Assembly (NCBI GenBank): GCA_035565355.1
Contig: DATMSM010000057.1
Location: 1-53,201 of the forward strand
Source of the DNA: Ga0074130 sp035565355
Lineage (GTDB): Bacteria; Pseudomonadota; Gammaproteobacteria; Burkholderiales; Rhodocyclaceae
Reading direction: 5' to 3'
Length of the DNA stretch: 53,201 nucleotides
Shown: one piece after another, positions 1-9,134 of the stretch
Numbering within the stretch: the first letter of the stretch is position 1
Layout: every line of letters starts with the position of its first letter
The notes under the pieces: generated by a model
The model's database searches: none
What the model was told of the DNA's origin: nothing
What the model saw: the letters and a program-made list of their open reading frames with translations, nothing else
Made by a program: the position numbers and the translations under genes

Positions 1-2
1 CG

Positions 3-473
3 CGCATCGAGCGCCATCTTGCCGCCGAGCTGCAACTGCATGCACCGGGGCGTCTCGCCTTCTGCTGGCCCTTTCGCGCCGAGTTCGACGCCCGCCCCCT
101 GGTCACGCGCTTGCTGGCGCAGGGCTGGAGCGCCTGCCTGCCGGTAGTCGGTGACGATGTGGGGCCTATGCATTTTTGCGCGTGGACGCCGGCGACGGAA
201 ATGCGGGCCGACCGGCACGGTATCCAGACACCGATGAGCGGGGACGAAGTTGTGCCCGACCTGATCCTGCTGCCCTTCAATGCCACCGATGCCTGTGGCT
301 ATCGCCTCGGCTACGGGGCCGGCTATTTCGACCGCACGCTGGCGGCCATGCAAGTTCGGCCCATGGTCATCGGCGTCGGCTTTTCGATGGGCGTGGTGGC
401 CTCCGTCTATCCGCAGCCGCATGACATTCCGGTCAGTCGCCGCGTCACCGAAATCGGCATCTGCCACTTCTAG
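3..473 (+). CDS. 5-formyltetrahydrofolate cyclo-ligase, 3' part
   Basis: This is the C-terminal part of the enzyme that uses ATP to close 5-formyl-THF to 5,10-methenyl-THF in cytosolic one-carbon metabolism. The frame is open from the window edge, so the start lies outside. The diagnostic family motif GYRLGYGAGYFDRTL near residues 98-112 of the visible part is the nucleotide and substrate loop, and the conserved lead-in DLILLPF precedes it. The visible 156 codons are most of a protein that is usually about 190-200 residues long. It converges on the GGDEF gene with an 11-bp gap and no obvious terminator between them. Family assignment is secure; only the N-terminus is missing. Confidence 0.93.
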   Translation, partial: RIERHLAAELQLHAPGRLAFCWPFRAEFDARPLVTRLLAQGWSACLPVVGDDVGPMHFCAWTPATEMRADRHGIQTPMSGDEVVPDLILLPFNATDACGYRLGYGAGYFDRTLAAMQVRPMVIGVGFSMGVVASVYPQPHDIPVSRRVTEIGICHF

Positions 474-484
474 GCGGTCTGCGT

Positions 485-2434
485 TCAGTCCGCCGTTTCG
501 TCCAGTTCTGATGCGCCGCGATGGTGGCGCTTGACCTCGTACATCGCATGATCGGCCTTGCCCAGCAGGGTGGCAGCGGTGTTGCCGTCCGCCGGATAGA
601 AGGCCAGACCAATACTGATGCCGACCTCGACCGATGCCTTGTCGTCGGCAACGATGCACGGGAACTGCGCCGTAATGTCATCGATCACACGCTGTGCATC
701 GGTCGGCGTGGCGGCGTTTTCCAGCAGCACCACGAACTCGTCGCCGCCGATGCGGGCCAGGGTATCTTCGTTACGCAGACTGCGCGCCAGGCGGCGGGCC
801 ACCTCCTTCAGCAGTTCGTCGCCGCGCGCATGGCCGAAATGGTCGTTAACCGCCTTGAAGTGATCGAGATCGAGAAACAGCACGGCGAAACGACGGGCGA
901 CGCGTTGTGCGATCTGCATATTGTGTTCGAGCCGTGCGTGCAGCAGGCGGCTGTTGGCGAGGCCGGTCAGGGTATCGTGGTGCGCGAAGTATTCCATGCG
1001 CTGCGCCGACTCCTTGAGCCGGGTAATGTCAGAGAACAGGCAGACATAGTGGGTGGTGGCACCGCGATCATTACGCAGGGCATTGATGCTCAGCCATTCG
1101 GCGAACAGTTCGCCGTTCTTGCGCCGACACCAGACTTCGCCCTGCCAGGACATGTCCTTGATGACCTGCGCCCATAGCGACTGGTAGAACTCGGTGGGAT
1201 GGTCGCCCTCTTGCAGAAAGAAGGGCGTGCGCCCCACGGTTTCGCCCGCGCTGTAGCCGGTGATGCGACTGAAAGCCGCATTCACCAGCTGCACCCGCAT
1301 GGCGGCATCGGTAATCATGACGCCCTGCGCCGTGTGTTCGATCACGCGCGCGGCCAGCACTTCCTGCGCCAGCTCGTCATGACGCCCAAACCAGCCTTGC
1401 GCTGCCTCGCGCCACACCACCGGCAGGCGGAACAGACTGCGGCCGAAGCGATGCAGCGGGCCGCGTGCCGGTGTCTGCGGCGCATGGTAGTCGGCCAACG
1501 GCAACAGGCTCACCACCTTCCAGAAGTACTGCTTGCTCGCATGCACATCCTGACTGGGCGAGAACAGGCGAGTGCTGCCCGAGCTCGTCTTCTGGCCTTC
1601 CAGCAAGGGATAGACGGTATCGAAGCTCCACAGGCCCTCATCGGTGACAAACTGGCCCGAGCGCTGCGCCAGGATGCGAGCCCACACCGTGGGCTGGCGC
1701 GCTGCCAGCGTCAGGTCGGGGCGGCCCAGCATGAAACCCCAGCAATCTTCCGCACAGGCGCTGTACAGCCAGTAACCGTCAGCATTGAGCAACCACAGAC
1801 GCTCTGCGCTCTCGGGCAGGGCCTGCTTCATGCGTGCAAACAGGCTGTTGCCGGAGTAGTTGAGCATCAGAATGCCGTGGCGGCGTCCCTCGCTGTCGAA
1901 GGCTGGCGTACCAAAGCGCAGTGCCGGCCGCGGTGGCTGCTCGATCTGTTCACCCTCGACATTGAGATCGAAGGGCGACATGTAAATTTCCATGGGCTGC
2001 AGGCGCAAGGTATCCTGGAAGAAGTAGCGCAGGCTGCGGTCCTGCAGTGCCTCGGCGGGAACTGCACGGGTCTCGGCCGGAGCATAGTTAATACGGATAC
2101 GCTCACGACCGCTTTCGTCTATCCAACGGATCTTGTCGTAGATCGTCTTGCTGCGCGAGAAAGCAAGCCACTCCTCGGTCAGCTCCGCTTCGGCCGCAGC
2201 ATCACCCGCGCTGATCATATGCACGAACAGGCGCTCACGCGACAGGTAGAGGAGATCGCGCTGTATCGACTGCAGCTTCTGGTTGATGACGACCGTCAGG
2301 GAAACCAGCGCGGCACGCTCGCTGGCGGCATGCCGTGCATGCGCCAGCGCGACATCGCTTGCATAAGCCATGCAGGCAATCACGCACAGCAGCAGAAACA
2401 GCAAGGCAAGGATGATCCAGACCGGGAACTGCAT
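485..2434 (-). CDS. Membrane-anchored PAS-GGDEF diguanylate cyclase
   Basis: Predicted diguanylate cyclase making c-di-GMP from two GTP at the inner membrane. The order is a hydrophobic N-terminal helix (about residues 5-25), a large probably periplasmic sensor region to about residue 330, a PAS domain (about 360-470, with the typical VIEHTAQGVMITD opening), and a GGDEF domain. The active-site motif IGGDEF is intact near residue 561. It is preceded by RNED, an RxxD motif exactly five residues before GGDEF, so a feedback inhibition I-site is present. There is no EAL domain. The ATG at 2434 has a good GGGAG Shine-Dalgarno. The sensed signal cannot be read from sequence. Confidence 0.93.
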   Translation of the reverse strand: MQFPVWIILALLFLLLCVIACMAYASDVALAHARHAASERAALVSLTVVINQKLQSIQRDLLYLSRERLFVHMISAGDAAAEAELTEEWLAFSRSKTIYDKIRWIDESGRERIRINYAPAETRAVPAEALQDRSLRYFFQDTLRLQPMEIYMSPFDLNVEGEQIEQPPRPALRFGTPAFDSEGRRHGILMLNYSGNSLFARMKQALPESAERLWLLNADGYWLYSACAEDCWGFMLGRPDLTLAARQPTVWARILAQRSGQFVTDEGLWSFDTVYPLLEGQKTSSGSTRLFSPSQDVHASKQYFWKVVSLLPLADYHAPQTPARGPLHRFGRSLFRLPVVWREAAQGWFGRHDELAQEVLAARVIEHTAQGVMITDAAMRVQLVNAAFSRITGYSAGETVGRTPFFLQEGDHPTEFYQSLWAQVIKDMSWQGEVWCRRKNGELFAEWLSINALRNDRGATTHYVCLFSDITRLKESAQRMEYFAHHDTLTGLANSRLLHARLEHNMQIAQRVARRFAVLFLDLDHFKAVNDHFGHARGDELLKEVARRLARSLRNEDTLARIGGDEFVVLLENAATPTDAQRVIDDITAQFPCIVADDKASVEVGISIGLAFYPADGNTAATLLGKADHAMYEVKRHHRGASELDETAD

Positions 2435-2519
2435 TCATGCTCCCTTCAAGGCGACTGCGCGGCGCGCATCACCATCCTAGCCCCGAGCTTATGCCGTGTA
2501 AATATCCCGCGCATCCACC

Positions 2520-3665
2520 TTACGCGCGCCTGTCGGACAAACGTGCCAGCGCCTCGCGCAACAGCGGACGCGGGCAGCCGAAGTTGAGACGCACGAAGTT
2601 GCCGCGCCCGGGCGCAAAATCGCTGCCGGCCGACAATGCCACGCCGGCAGCCTTGCACCAATCCTGAGTGCTGGCAAAACCATGCCGGGAACAGAATTCG
2701 CCCGCATCTATCCAGGCCAGATAGGTCGCCTCGACCGTATGCATGCGCAGGCCCGGCGTAGCGGCGACCCAATCCTCGACCAAGCGCGCATTGCCGCGCA
2801 GATAGGCCAGCAACGCCTCCCGCCAGGCATCACAATCCGTGAGCGCGGCCACGCTGGCGGCCATGCCCATGACATTGAGATGCGGCACGATGCCCTGCAT
2901 CGCCTGCCCGAACCGCTGCCGCAGTTCAGGATTCGGAATCACTGCCCAGGCCGCACCCAGGCCGGGAATGTTGTAGGTCTTGGATGGCGCCATCAGGGTA
3001 ATGCTGCGCTGCGCTGCGTCTTCGCCGAGCATGGCGAAGGGCTGGTGTTGGTGATCGGATTTAAGGATCAGGTCGCAATGAATCTCATCCGAACAGACGA
3101 CGACATCGTGCTTCTTTGCCAGCGCTGCGATCTGCGCCAGCTCCTCATCGTTCCACGCGCGCCCCACGGGGTTGTGCGGATGGCAAAGCAGCCACAGCTT
3201 GCTCCCGCTTTGCGTCAGCGCCTGATCGACTGCCGCAAAGTCCCAGCGCCAGCCCGCCTCGCCATCAAGCAGGCCCACCGTCGTCAATGTCCGGTGTTCA
3301 TGGGCCGGCGCGCTCATGAACGGCGGGTAGACCGGCGTCGCCGTGAACACCCCACCCTCCACGGCCTTGCACACCACATTCAGGCCGCTCACCAGACCCG
3401 GCAACCACATCAGCCAGTCGGCCTCTATCCGCCAGCCATAGCGACGCAGCAGATAATCGACCGCCGCCGCATCGAGCGCGTCCGTCTCCAGGCCGTAACC
3501 GAACACGCCGTGATCCAGGCGCGCCTGCAAGGCGGCGATCACCGGCGGCGGCGCGGCAAAGTCCATATCGGCCACCCACAAGGGCAGCACGTCGGCGCCG
3601 TAGCGGCCCCACTTCATCGAGTCGCTGGCACGGCGATCAGGCGTGGAATCAAAGTGGAAGAGCAT
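2520..3665 (-). CDS. PatB/MalY-family PLP-dependent C-S beta-lyase (aminotransferase fold)
   Basis: A fold-type I PLP enzyme of 381 residues. The N-terminal SMKWGRYG and LPLWVADMDFAAPP stretches are typical of the MalY/PatB branch, which cleaves cystathionine or cysteine conjugates to a thiol, pyruvate and ammonia. The PLP-binding SDEIHCDLIL (Asp and Tyr/His environment) and the Schiff-base lysine in APSKTYNIPGLG are both present. It stands alone on the minus strand between the GGDEF gene and the iron module. Given the many sulfur genes in the window a role in sulfur amino acid breakdown or thiol release is plausible, but no sulfur-type promoter was found in front of it. The exact substrate is not determinable. 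Confidence 0.88.
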   Translation of the reverse strand: MLFHFDSTPDRRASDSMKWGRYGADVLPLWVADMDFAAPPPVIAALQARLDHGVFGYGLETDALDAAAVDYLLRRYGWRIEADWLMWLPGLVSGLNVVCKAVEGGVFTATPVYPPFMSAPAHEHRTLTTVGLLDGEAGWRWDFAAVDQALTQSGSKLWLLCHPHNPVGRAWNDEELAQIAALAKKHDVVVCSDEIHCDLILKSDHQHQPFAMLGEDAAQRSITLMAPSKTYNIPGLGAAWAVIPNPELRQRFGQAMQGIVPHLNVMGMAASVAALTDCDAWREALLAYLRGNARLVEDWVAATPGLRMHTVEATYLAWIDAGEFCSRHGFASTQDWCKAAGVALSAGSDFAPGRGNFVRLNFGCPRPLLREALARLSDRRA

Positions 3666-3690
3666 AGGTCTCGGATTAACGGGCTTTGTC

Positions 3691-4932
3691 CTATCTTACC
3701 CCCTGCCCCGCCTGCACCACCTGGTGCCTGGCTTTAGTCCGGCTATAGCGTTTTTTCCACCAAAGGTAAATTCCCGTCACAGACAGCATGACGACGACGC
3801 CACCCATCAGGAATATCAGGATGCGGAAGGGAAGGCCCCATAGATCGGCTAGATGAATCGCGGTTATCCACATGCGCGTGGTATCAGCTGCGTTGTCACC
3901 GCTCGCTTTTGCGCGAAGCCGTAGTTCGCCACTAGTGTCATCGAAAAGAACCCGTGTTTTGCTGCCGCTGGCACGAACATCTAGGCTGCTATGCACATCG
4001 TAGCGATAGGCCCTGTGCTTGGGGAAATGGACCAGAGCCCCTTCCCAAACGATATCGAATCCAGCGTCGCGCGCAAACTCCTGCATCAACTGACGGCCTT
4101 TTTCTCTCGCTTCGTTCCAAGGCATAGGAGATGAGTCGTTTGGCGGTGTCGCAGGAGCGGCGGCCATAGCCTCCCTTGGAGAGGCCAGCAGGGTACGCAT
4201 TACCGGCTCGTACACTTCGGGAAGGTTAAAGGCGACACTGCTCCACGCCAGGACAAACAGCATTGCCCACGGCCACAACCCGCCGGCGCGATGTAGGTCG
4301 TAGTTCCGTCGCAAGGGGGTGGCTTTCCGCTTCACTTTCCAGGCCGTTCCCCAGCGTTTGCACCAATCCTGAAAGGTACGACGCTCCGTCGGCTTGCGTC
4401 GTTGGGGTAAGGTCAACCATGCCCCAATAAAGCAGTCCAGCGTCCAGATCAGGGCCACAATACCGAGCAGGTAGCTGCCAACTTTCTCCAGCGCGAGCGA
4501 TTTGTGCAATCGATAGATGAAGGGCAACAGATTCTTGCTGCCCTCTGAAATATCACCCCACTTACGCTGGCCGACGATCTCACCCCTGTAAGGATCGACA
4601 AAGACCTGATCAACCTCCAGCGCCTTTTTCAAATCGTCACGTGGCGTCAAGCGGAACATCAGGGTGCCACCAACATCGTGCCGCAGCGGCGCATAGGGGA
4701 TTTGCGCATCAGGATAGACCTTCAGAACCCTCTCTCGCAAAATCAGCGGATCAATCGCCTGCTGTCCTGGCGCGGGTCTACTGATAAATAGGTCGGGCCT
4801 GACAAAGGCTTCAAGGTCGTCATTCCAGACCATAATGCTGCCCGTTAATCCAGCCAGCACCAGAAACAAAGCGATCGTCAGACCAGCCCAGCGATGGACG
4901 GCAACGAGCTTGGGGCGAAGTTCGAATCGCAT
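3691..4932 (-). CDS. PepSY-associated transmembrane protein (iron-uptake linked)
   Basis: A 413-residue inner-membrane protein of the PepSY_TM family. The N-terminus has the family pattern LVAVHRWAGL followed by a hydrophobic helix. Further membrane segments lie near the middle (two, separated by a basic loop) and near the C-terminus (LMGGVVVMLSVTGIYLWW), with PepSY-like periplasmic regions between. Members often sit beside TonB receptors and are thought to act in siderophore handling or ferric reduction; that role is inferred here from position directly behind the receptor gene, 71 bp downstream on the same strand. ATG at 4932 was chosen over an adjacent TTG codon at 4935; neither has a strong Shine-Dalgarno. 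Confidence 0.85.
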   Translation of the reverse strand: MRFELRPKLVAVHRWAGLTIALFLVLAGLTGSIMVWNDDLEAFVRPDLFISRPAPGQQAIDPLILRERVLKVYPDAQIPYAPLRHDVGGTLMFRLTPRDDLKKALEVDQVFVDPYRGEIVGQRKWGDISEGSKNLLPFIYRLHKSLALEKVGSYLLGIVALIWTLDCFIGAWLTLPQRRKPTERRTFQDWCKRWGTAWKVKRKATPLRRNYDLHRAGGLWPWAMLFVLAWSSVAFNLPEVYEPVMRTLLASPREAMAAAPATPPNDSSPMPWNEAREKGRQLMQEFARDAGFDIVWEGALVHFPKHRAYRYDVHSSLDVRASGSKTRVLFDDTSGELRLRAKASGDNAADTTRMWITAIHLADLWGLPFRILIFLMGGVVVMLSVTGIYLWWKKRYSRTKARHQVVQAGQGVR

Positions 4933-4942
4933 CAAATGCAGA

Positions 4943-4961
4943 CGCCGCCCGGAGGGCGGCG
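4943..4961. other. GC-rich intercistronic hairpin
   Basis: Perfect 8-bp stem CGCCGCCC / GGGCGGCG with a 3-nt loop lies between the TonB receptor stop and the PepSY gene start. On the minus strand, the direction of transcription, no U-run follows, so it looks more like an mRNA-stabilising or processing hairpin than a terminator. Confidence 0.6.
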
Positions 4962-5003
4962 CAGTCTTTTCAAGTTATACCGAGCGAAGATCAGGCTGCC
5001 TAT

Positions 5004-7406
5004 TTAGAAGCCGATCGATACCGAACCAAAGAGCATGCGTGGCGCACCCGGATGGGCAATTGCGTTGAAGCTGGCGCGTGCGATGTAATCCTTATCGAAC
5101 AGATTCTTTATGTTGAGGCTGGCCCGCACGTTCTTCCAGTTGTACCAAACGCCGACATCAGTCACGGTGTAGCTGTCAAGCTTCAGGTCCACATCCGTCT
5201 GTGCGCTGGATTTACCAACATGGCGCACACCCCCTCCGATGCCAAACCCGCCCAGCGGACCACTGCGGAGAAACTCATAGGTCACCCAGATTTTGCCTGC
5301 TTGCGCCGCAACCCCCGGCAGATGGCCGCCCACCAGCAGCGGTGCTCCTGCATTCTCCAGAACCTTGGTGTCGCTGTAGCCGTAGCTCGCAATCAGCTTT
5401 AGCTGAGACGTAAGGTTGCCGGTGACGTCAAACTCGACGCCCCGGCTTTGCTGCCGAACACCAGGGAAATAGGCAATCTGGCCCGTCGCATTGTTCAGGT
5501 CCTGGTCAAAAACAGCCACATTGTCCTTCTCGATCTTGTAGACCGAGAACGTAGTAAGCAAGGCGTCGTTGAAGAAGCCGCTCTTTAAGCCGGCCTCAAC
5601 CTGCTTACCGCGCTCTGGCGACAAGGGCCCATTATTGATGTCCACAACGCCAGCTTGTTGTGGTTTGAAAGACTGGCTGGAGCTTACGTAAACAGCATGG
5701 TCTCGGTTTAGCTGATAAAGCAGTCCAGCTCGTCCGGTAAAGGCAGTGTCGCTGATGGCGGGACTGCTAGTCACCCCATCCGTACGCGACTCGGTCTTAA
5801 CATCATCGAAGCGACCGCCGAGCAACAACTTTAGCCGGTCGTTCTCAAGCAGGGAGATTTGGTCTTGCACATAGAAGCTAGTCCACCGTGTTTCCGCTTG
5901 CTCGAGGGGCATAGGCTGCGTGGTCGGCGGCGTATAGCTGACGCTCGGGTGATTCGATATGGCTACAGCAGGAGCGTTTTGCCGGAAGCGCCGCCAGTCG
6001 GTTGTCTGCCGTATATGTTCAACACCCAGAAGCAGAGTGTGCTTAAGTCCGCCCGTCGCAAACTTTCCGGTGGCATCAAGAACAAATTGGGTTTCGTCGT
6101 CCTGCTTGTCCTCATTCTGATAGCGCATCGTCAGATTGTTGCCGACTATGCCACGTGGCCGTAAGGCCTCGTTCCGGTTGTGGGCCCGGTGGAACTGCAA
6201 CTGATTTCTCAGGGTCCAGCCGGAGTCAAGGCGGTGCGTGAGCTGATAGCCAACGTACAAATCCTCATTCTCGCGCCCCGCCAGCTTGGAATCGTTGAAG
6301 AAGGCAGAACGTCTCGCCAACGGCCGACCCTTGTCATCCAGAGGGATACCCGTATCGTAAGGTTGCTTCTCCTTGACGTAGGACACATCCAGGAGAAGCT
6401 CAGTCGAAGGACTAATGTTGAGCAACACGCTGGGGGCAATTGCGGTGCGTTCTAGGTGCATAGAATTGCGGAAGGAGTCACTATCGGTCCGCGCAAAGTT
6501 GATGCGATACAAGGCTGCCCCGTTATCGTCCAGCTTGCCCGTAGAGTCGATCAAGGTGCGGCGGAAGTCGTAGCTGCCGAACTGCTGCTCGAAGATGTGA
6601 CGGGATTCTGCCAAAGGCCGCTTGGTCACATAGTTCACGATACCTCCGGGTTCGAGAGCACCGTAGAGGATGGAAGCCGGCCCCTTGAGGACTTCGACAC
6701 GTTCAATATTGATCATGTCGACGGCGCCTGCGGTAGTGGCACGCAGCCCATTGCGCATCAGGATGGAGGACTCGAACCCGCGGATGTAGGGTAGAACTTC
6801 GCTTTGCGCGTTCAGCGTATTGCCGGACATCTGAACACCGCTGACGTTCTCGTAGGCATCCTTGAGGCTGAGTGCCGCCTGGTCTTCCAGCACTTCGCGT
6901 GGAATGACCTGCACCGATGTCGGCGTTTCACGCAGCGGAGTATCCGTCTTTGTCGCAGTTGCACTACGCCGTGCCGCATAACCGATGACAGCGCCATAGG
7001 CTGTCTCGGCGTCTGCGCTTGCGGAAACCTGGACTTCGGGCAAGGTGACGGAGCTGCCGCTGGGGGCCGGGCGCAAGGTCAGCGTGCCACGGGAGTTACC
7101 CGCCACTTCAAGTCCGCTGCCTTGCAAGGCCCGACGATAGGCCTCACTTGCACCAAATTTTCCCTGAACTGCGGCTGCACGCAGACCGCGCACCAGATCG
7201 GGCTGGATAGAAATGACATGGCCACTCTGGCGAGCAATTCGCGTCAGCGTTACATCCAACTGACCCGCGGGGATATCGAAGCTTTGCGCAGCCTCCTGTA
7301 CCTGGGCGAACGCCGGAGACGCTACGACGGAGCCGCTCAGGGCTAGGAAAACGGCAAGTGCGGAAGGACGCAACAGAGGCGTGCGATGAATGGCGAGGCG
7401 TAACAC
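5004..7406 (-). CDS. TonB-dependent siderophore receptor with N-terminal STN signalling domain
   Basis: Outer-membrane gated channel for a ferric siderophore, of the transducer type (FpvA/FecA-like). Order: signal peptide, STN domain (SFDIPAGQLDVTLTRIARQSG at roughly 40-60, running to about 115), TonB box-like region around PEVQVSAS, plug domain, then 22-strand barrel ending in the canonical aromatic terminus (FGSVSIGF). The open frame extends upstream to a TTG, but GTG at 7406 has an excellent GGAG Shine-Dalgarno at good spacing and gives a clean signal peptide; this makes 800 residues. The STN domain fits signalling to the adjacent FecR-like anti-sigma factor. The ligand is unknown. Confidence 0.94.
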   Translation of the reverse strand: MLRLAIHRTPLLRPSALAVFLALSGSVVASPAFAQVQEAAQSFDIPAGQLDVTLTRIARQSGHVISIQPDLVRGLRAAAVQGKFGASEAYRRALQGSGLEVAGNSRGTLTLRPAPSGSSVTLPEVQVSASADAETAYGAVIGYAARRSATATKTDTPLRETPTSVQVIPREVLEDQAALSLKDAYENVSGVQMSGNTLNAQSEVLPYIRGFESSILMRNGLRATTAGAVDMINIERVEVLKGPASILYGALEPGGIVNYVTKRPLAESRHIFEQQFGSYDFRRTLIDSTGKLDDNGAALYRINFARTDSDSFRNSMHLERTAIAPSVLLNISPSTELLLDVSYVKEKQPYDTGIPLDDKGRPLARRSAFFNDSKLAGRENEDLYVGYQLTHRLDSGWTLRNQLQFHRAHNRNEALRPRGIVGNNLTMRYQNEDKQDDETQFVLDATGKFATGGLKHTLLLGVEHIRQTTDWRRFRQNAPAVAISNHPSVSYTPPTTQPMPLEQAETRWTSFYVQDQISLLENDRLKLLLGGRFDDVKTESRTDGVTSSPAISDTAFTGRAGLLYQLNRDHAVYVSSSQSFKPQQAGVVDINNGPLSPERGKQVEAGLKSGFFNDALLTTFSVYKIEKDNVAVFDQDLNNATGQIAYFPGVRQQSRGVEFDVTGNLTSQLKLIASYGYSDTKVLENAGAPLLVGGHLPGVAAQAGKIWVTYEFLRSGPLGGFGIGGGVRHVGKSSAQTDVDLKLDSYTVTDVGVWYNWKNVRASLNIKNLFDKDYIARASFNAIAHPGAPRMLFGSVSIGF

Positions 7407-7495
7407 GAATTTTCTCCGGATCTTGGACCAAACGAGTGGGGCTTCATTTGTGTTGTCCAACGAGATCGGAAAAGTGTCAGAGCTGTTCTGTAATT

Positions 7496-8464
7496 TCAGC
7501 GTAAATCGATACTGACCCAGTAACGGGTATGGCGGCGCAAGGTGATAGGCAAGGTTTCTTCCAGCGCGCTCAGCGTACGTTCGCTATCGTCGAGCGGAAA
7601 GGTGCCCGTAACGCGCAACTCTCCGGCAGCCTCGCTGTAGCGCAACAAACCACTGCGGTAGGGCCGGATCGCTGCGATGAGCTCGCATAACGGGCGATCA
7701 TGTAACTCCGTGAAGCCATCGGTCCACGCAGCCGGATCTTCGAAAGTATTGGGTAAGCGCTCGATATGATGAGCATCGAAGCGGGCATGCTGGCCTTCGG
7801 CAAGAATGCCGCTAACCCCGCCAATGGAATCTATTCGAACCGACGAATGCAGCACAGCCACCACCGCCCTACCATTTTCCTGGCGTACCAAGAAGCGCGT
7901 CCCCAGCGCGCGCACCGTACCTTGATCCGTATGCACAATCAACGGCCGGTCCGCATCGGGTGCCACGGTTACGATGAGCTCCCCGCTACGCAGGTATAAA
8001 TGTCGCCCATCTGAGCGGAAATCGATGTCGGCTGCACTCCGAGCGTTGAGCCACAGCTCGCTGCCGTCCGCGAGTACCCGATGCAAACGCTGTCCCGTAG
8101 GGGTACGCAGATCAGCCGTCAGGGTTTCCAGCGGGGTCTGGCGCTGAAGTAGCCAGGCGCCGGTAGTGCAAACGGCGAATAACCCCAGACTGTCACGCAG
8201 GACGCGACGGCGGCCCGGCGAAACCAGCAGCGCCCGCCTCACGGGACGGTGTGATTTATCTGGCAAGCTCGCAAAGGTGCCTAACGCCAGCTCAAGTCGG
8301 CGGACGGCGGCCGCATGCCGGCTATCTAGGGCTTGCCAATGGGCAAAAGCCTCCCATTGCGCAGCATCCGCTTCGCCTGAACGCAGCCGTACCATCCAAT
8401 CGATGGCAACGGCAACGATGGGGTCATCCTCGGCGGGCGCGCCGTTTTTCATAGCCTGTTGCAT
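7496..8464 (-). CDS. FecR-family anti-sigma / sigma regulator
   Basis: A 322-residue inner-membrane regulator that relays occupancy of the outer-membrane receptor to its ECF sigma factor. The cytosolic N-terminal domain (WMVRLRSGEADAAQWEAFAHW) is the DUF4880 sigma-binding type. A single hydrophobic segment follows near residues 90-108 (LGLFAVCTTGAWLL), then the periplasmic FecR domain (ADLRTPTGQRLHRVLADGS, GTRFLV) and a C-terminal STN-interacting part. It starts 7 bp after the sigma gene stop and is followed 90 bp later by the receptor, the classic fecI-fecR-fecA order. Confidence 0.93.
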   Translation of the reverse strand: MQQAMKNGAPAEDDPIVAVAIDWMVRLRSGEADAAQWEAFAHWQALDSRHAAAVRRLELALGTFASLPDKSHRPVRRALLVSPGRRRVLRDSLGLFAVCTTGAWLLQRQTPLETLTADLRTPTGQRLHRVLADGSELWLNARSAADIDFRSDGRHLYLRSGELIVTVAPDADRPLIVHTDQGTVRALGTRFLVRQENGRAVVAVLHSSVRIDSIGGVSGILAEGQHARFDAHHIERLPNTFEDPAAWTDGFTELHDRPLCELIAAIRPYRSGLLRYSEAAGELRVTGTFPLDDSERTLSALEETLPITLRRHTRYWVSIDLR

Positions 8465-8470
8465 GGGCGA

Positions 8471-8968
8471 TCAGAGCGCTGCGTAGCACGCCGCAAGTGC
8501 CTGCGCCATGTATTGACGAACTCGGCTTGCCGACACGCCCAACTCGGCGCCGATTTCCTTGTAGGTCATGCCATCAAGTTGGCTCATCAAGAAGGCGGCA
8601 CGGGCCTTGACGGAAAGCCCATCGAGCAGTCGATCGATGAGATGCAGAGACTCAAGCATCAAGGCTTGTTCCTCTGCGGATGGAAACAGATCTTCCGGCA
8701 TGGAGGCCAGCTCAGCCAGGTAGGCCTGTTCCAGGTCACGGCGGCGCCAATGATCAAAAACCAGGCGCCGCGCCACGGTAGTCAAATAAGCGCGCGGCTC
8801 ACGGATATCCACCAGCACTTCTGGCCGCCTCAGAACTTGAACGAAAGCATCCTGCGCAAAATCCTCAGCCTGCTGAGCGCAACCCAGCTTTCTGCGTAAC
8901 CAGGCGTACAGCCAGCCATGATGGCCGCTGTAAAGATCGGTAACGCTATCTGAAGAAACACCGGCCAC
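8471..8968 (-). CDS. FecI-like ECF RNA polymerase sigma factor
   Basis: A 165-residue ECF sigma factor of the iron-starvation group. Region 2 (YSGHHGWLYAWLRRKLG to the DFAQDAFVQVLRR stretch) and region 4 (LDGMTYKEIGAELGVSASRVRQY, a helix-turn-helix near residues 128-150) are both clear. GTG at 8968 is preceded by GGAG at good spacing and is taken as start. It heads the iron module and should direct transcription of the receptor once FecR is activated. A Fur-box-like palindrome lies 49 bp upstream, so iron repression of this gene is likely. Confidence 0.93.
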   Translation of the reverse strand: MAGVSSDSVTDLYSGHHGWLYAWLRRKLGCAQQAEDFAQDAFVQVLRRPEVLVDIREPRAYLTTVARRLVFDHWRRRDLEQAYLAELASMPEDLFPSAEEQALMLESLHLIDRLLDGLSVKARAAFLMSQLDGMTYKEIGAELGVSASRVRQYMAQALAACYAAL

Positions 8969-9016
8969 TCAATGCTCCACAAGTACTCGCGTCGGGCGCC
9001 GTCGGTCACAAGCGCT

Positions 9017-9035
9017 TTCGAGAATGGTTCTCATT
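9017..9035 (-). promoter_or_regulatory. Probable Fur box upstream of the ECF sigma gene
   Basis: Minus strand reads AATGAGAACCATTCTCGAA, a palindromic pattern (GAGAA-CC-TTCTC core within it) close to the GATAATGATAATCATTATC consensus and to proteobacterial boxes of the AATGAGAATnATTCTC form. It lies upstream of a FecI-type sigma gene, the expected place. Fur binding is inferred, not shown. Confidence 0.65.
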
Positions 9036-9106
9036 TTAACAAAATGGGCAGGCTTAAGCGGAGCTCACGCGCATCGATTTTCCTATCCGACTTAAATCTG
9101 TCATAT

Positions 9107-9134
9107 ATTTCCATTATTCTAGAATTATGGAAAT
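9107..9134 (+). promoter_or_regulatory. ArsR operator, 28-bp near-perfect palindrome
   Basis: ATTTCCATTATTCT followed directly by AGAATTATGGAAAT; the two 14-nt arms match as an inverted repeat at 13 of 14 positions with the TCTAGA centre. It is the only AT-rich dyad before the ars operon and has the length expected for an ArsR dimer site. It covers the first possible arsR start codon (9127), which either means tight autorepression over the start or that translation begins at the second ATG (9145). Confidence 0.75.

Noticed and set aside
1199..2587. Long plus-strand open frame (462 codons) opposite the PAS-GGDEF gene
   Set aside because: It is antisense to a clear GGDEF protein, has no family features, and is explained by GC-rich codon bias.
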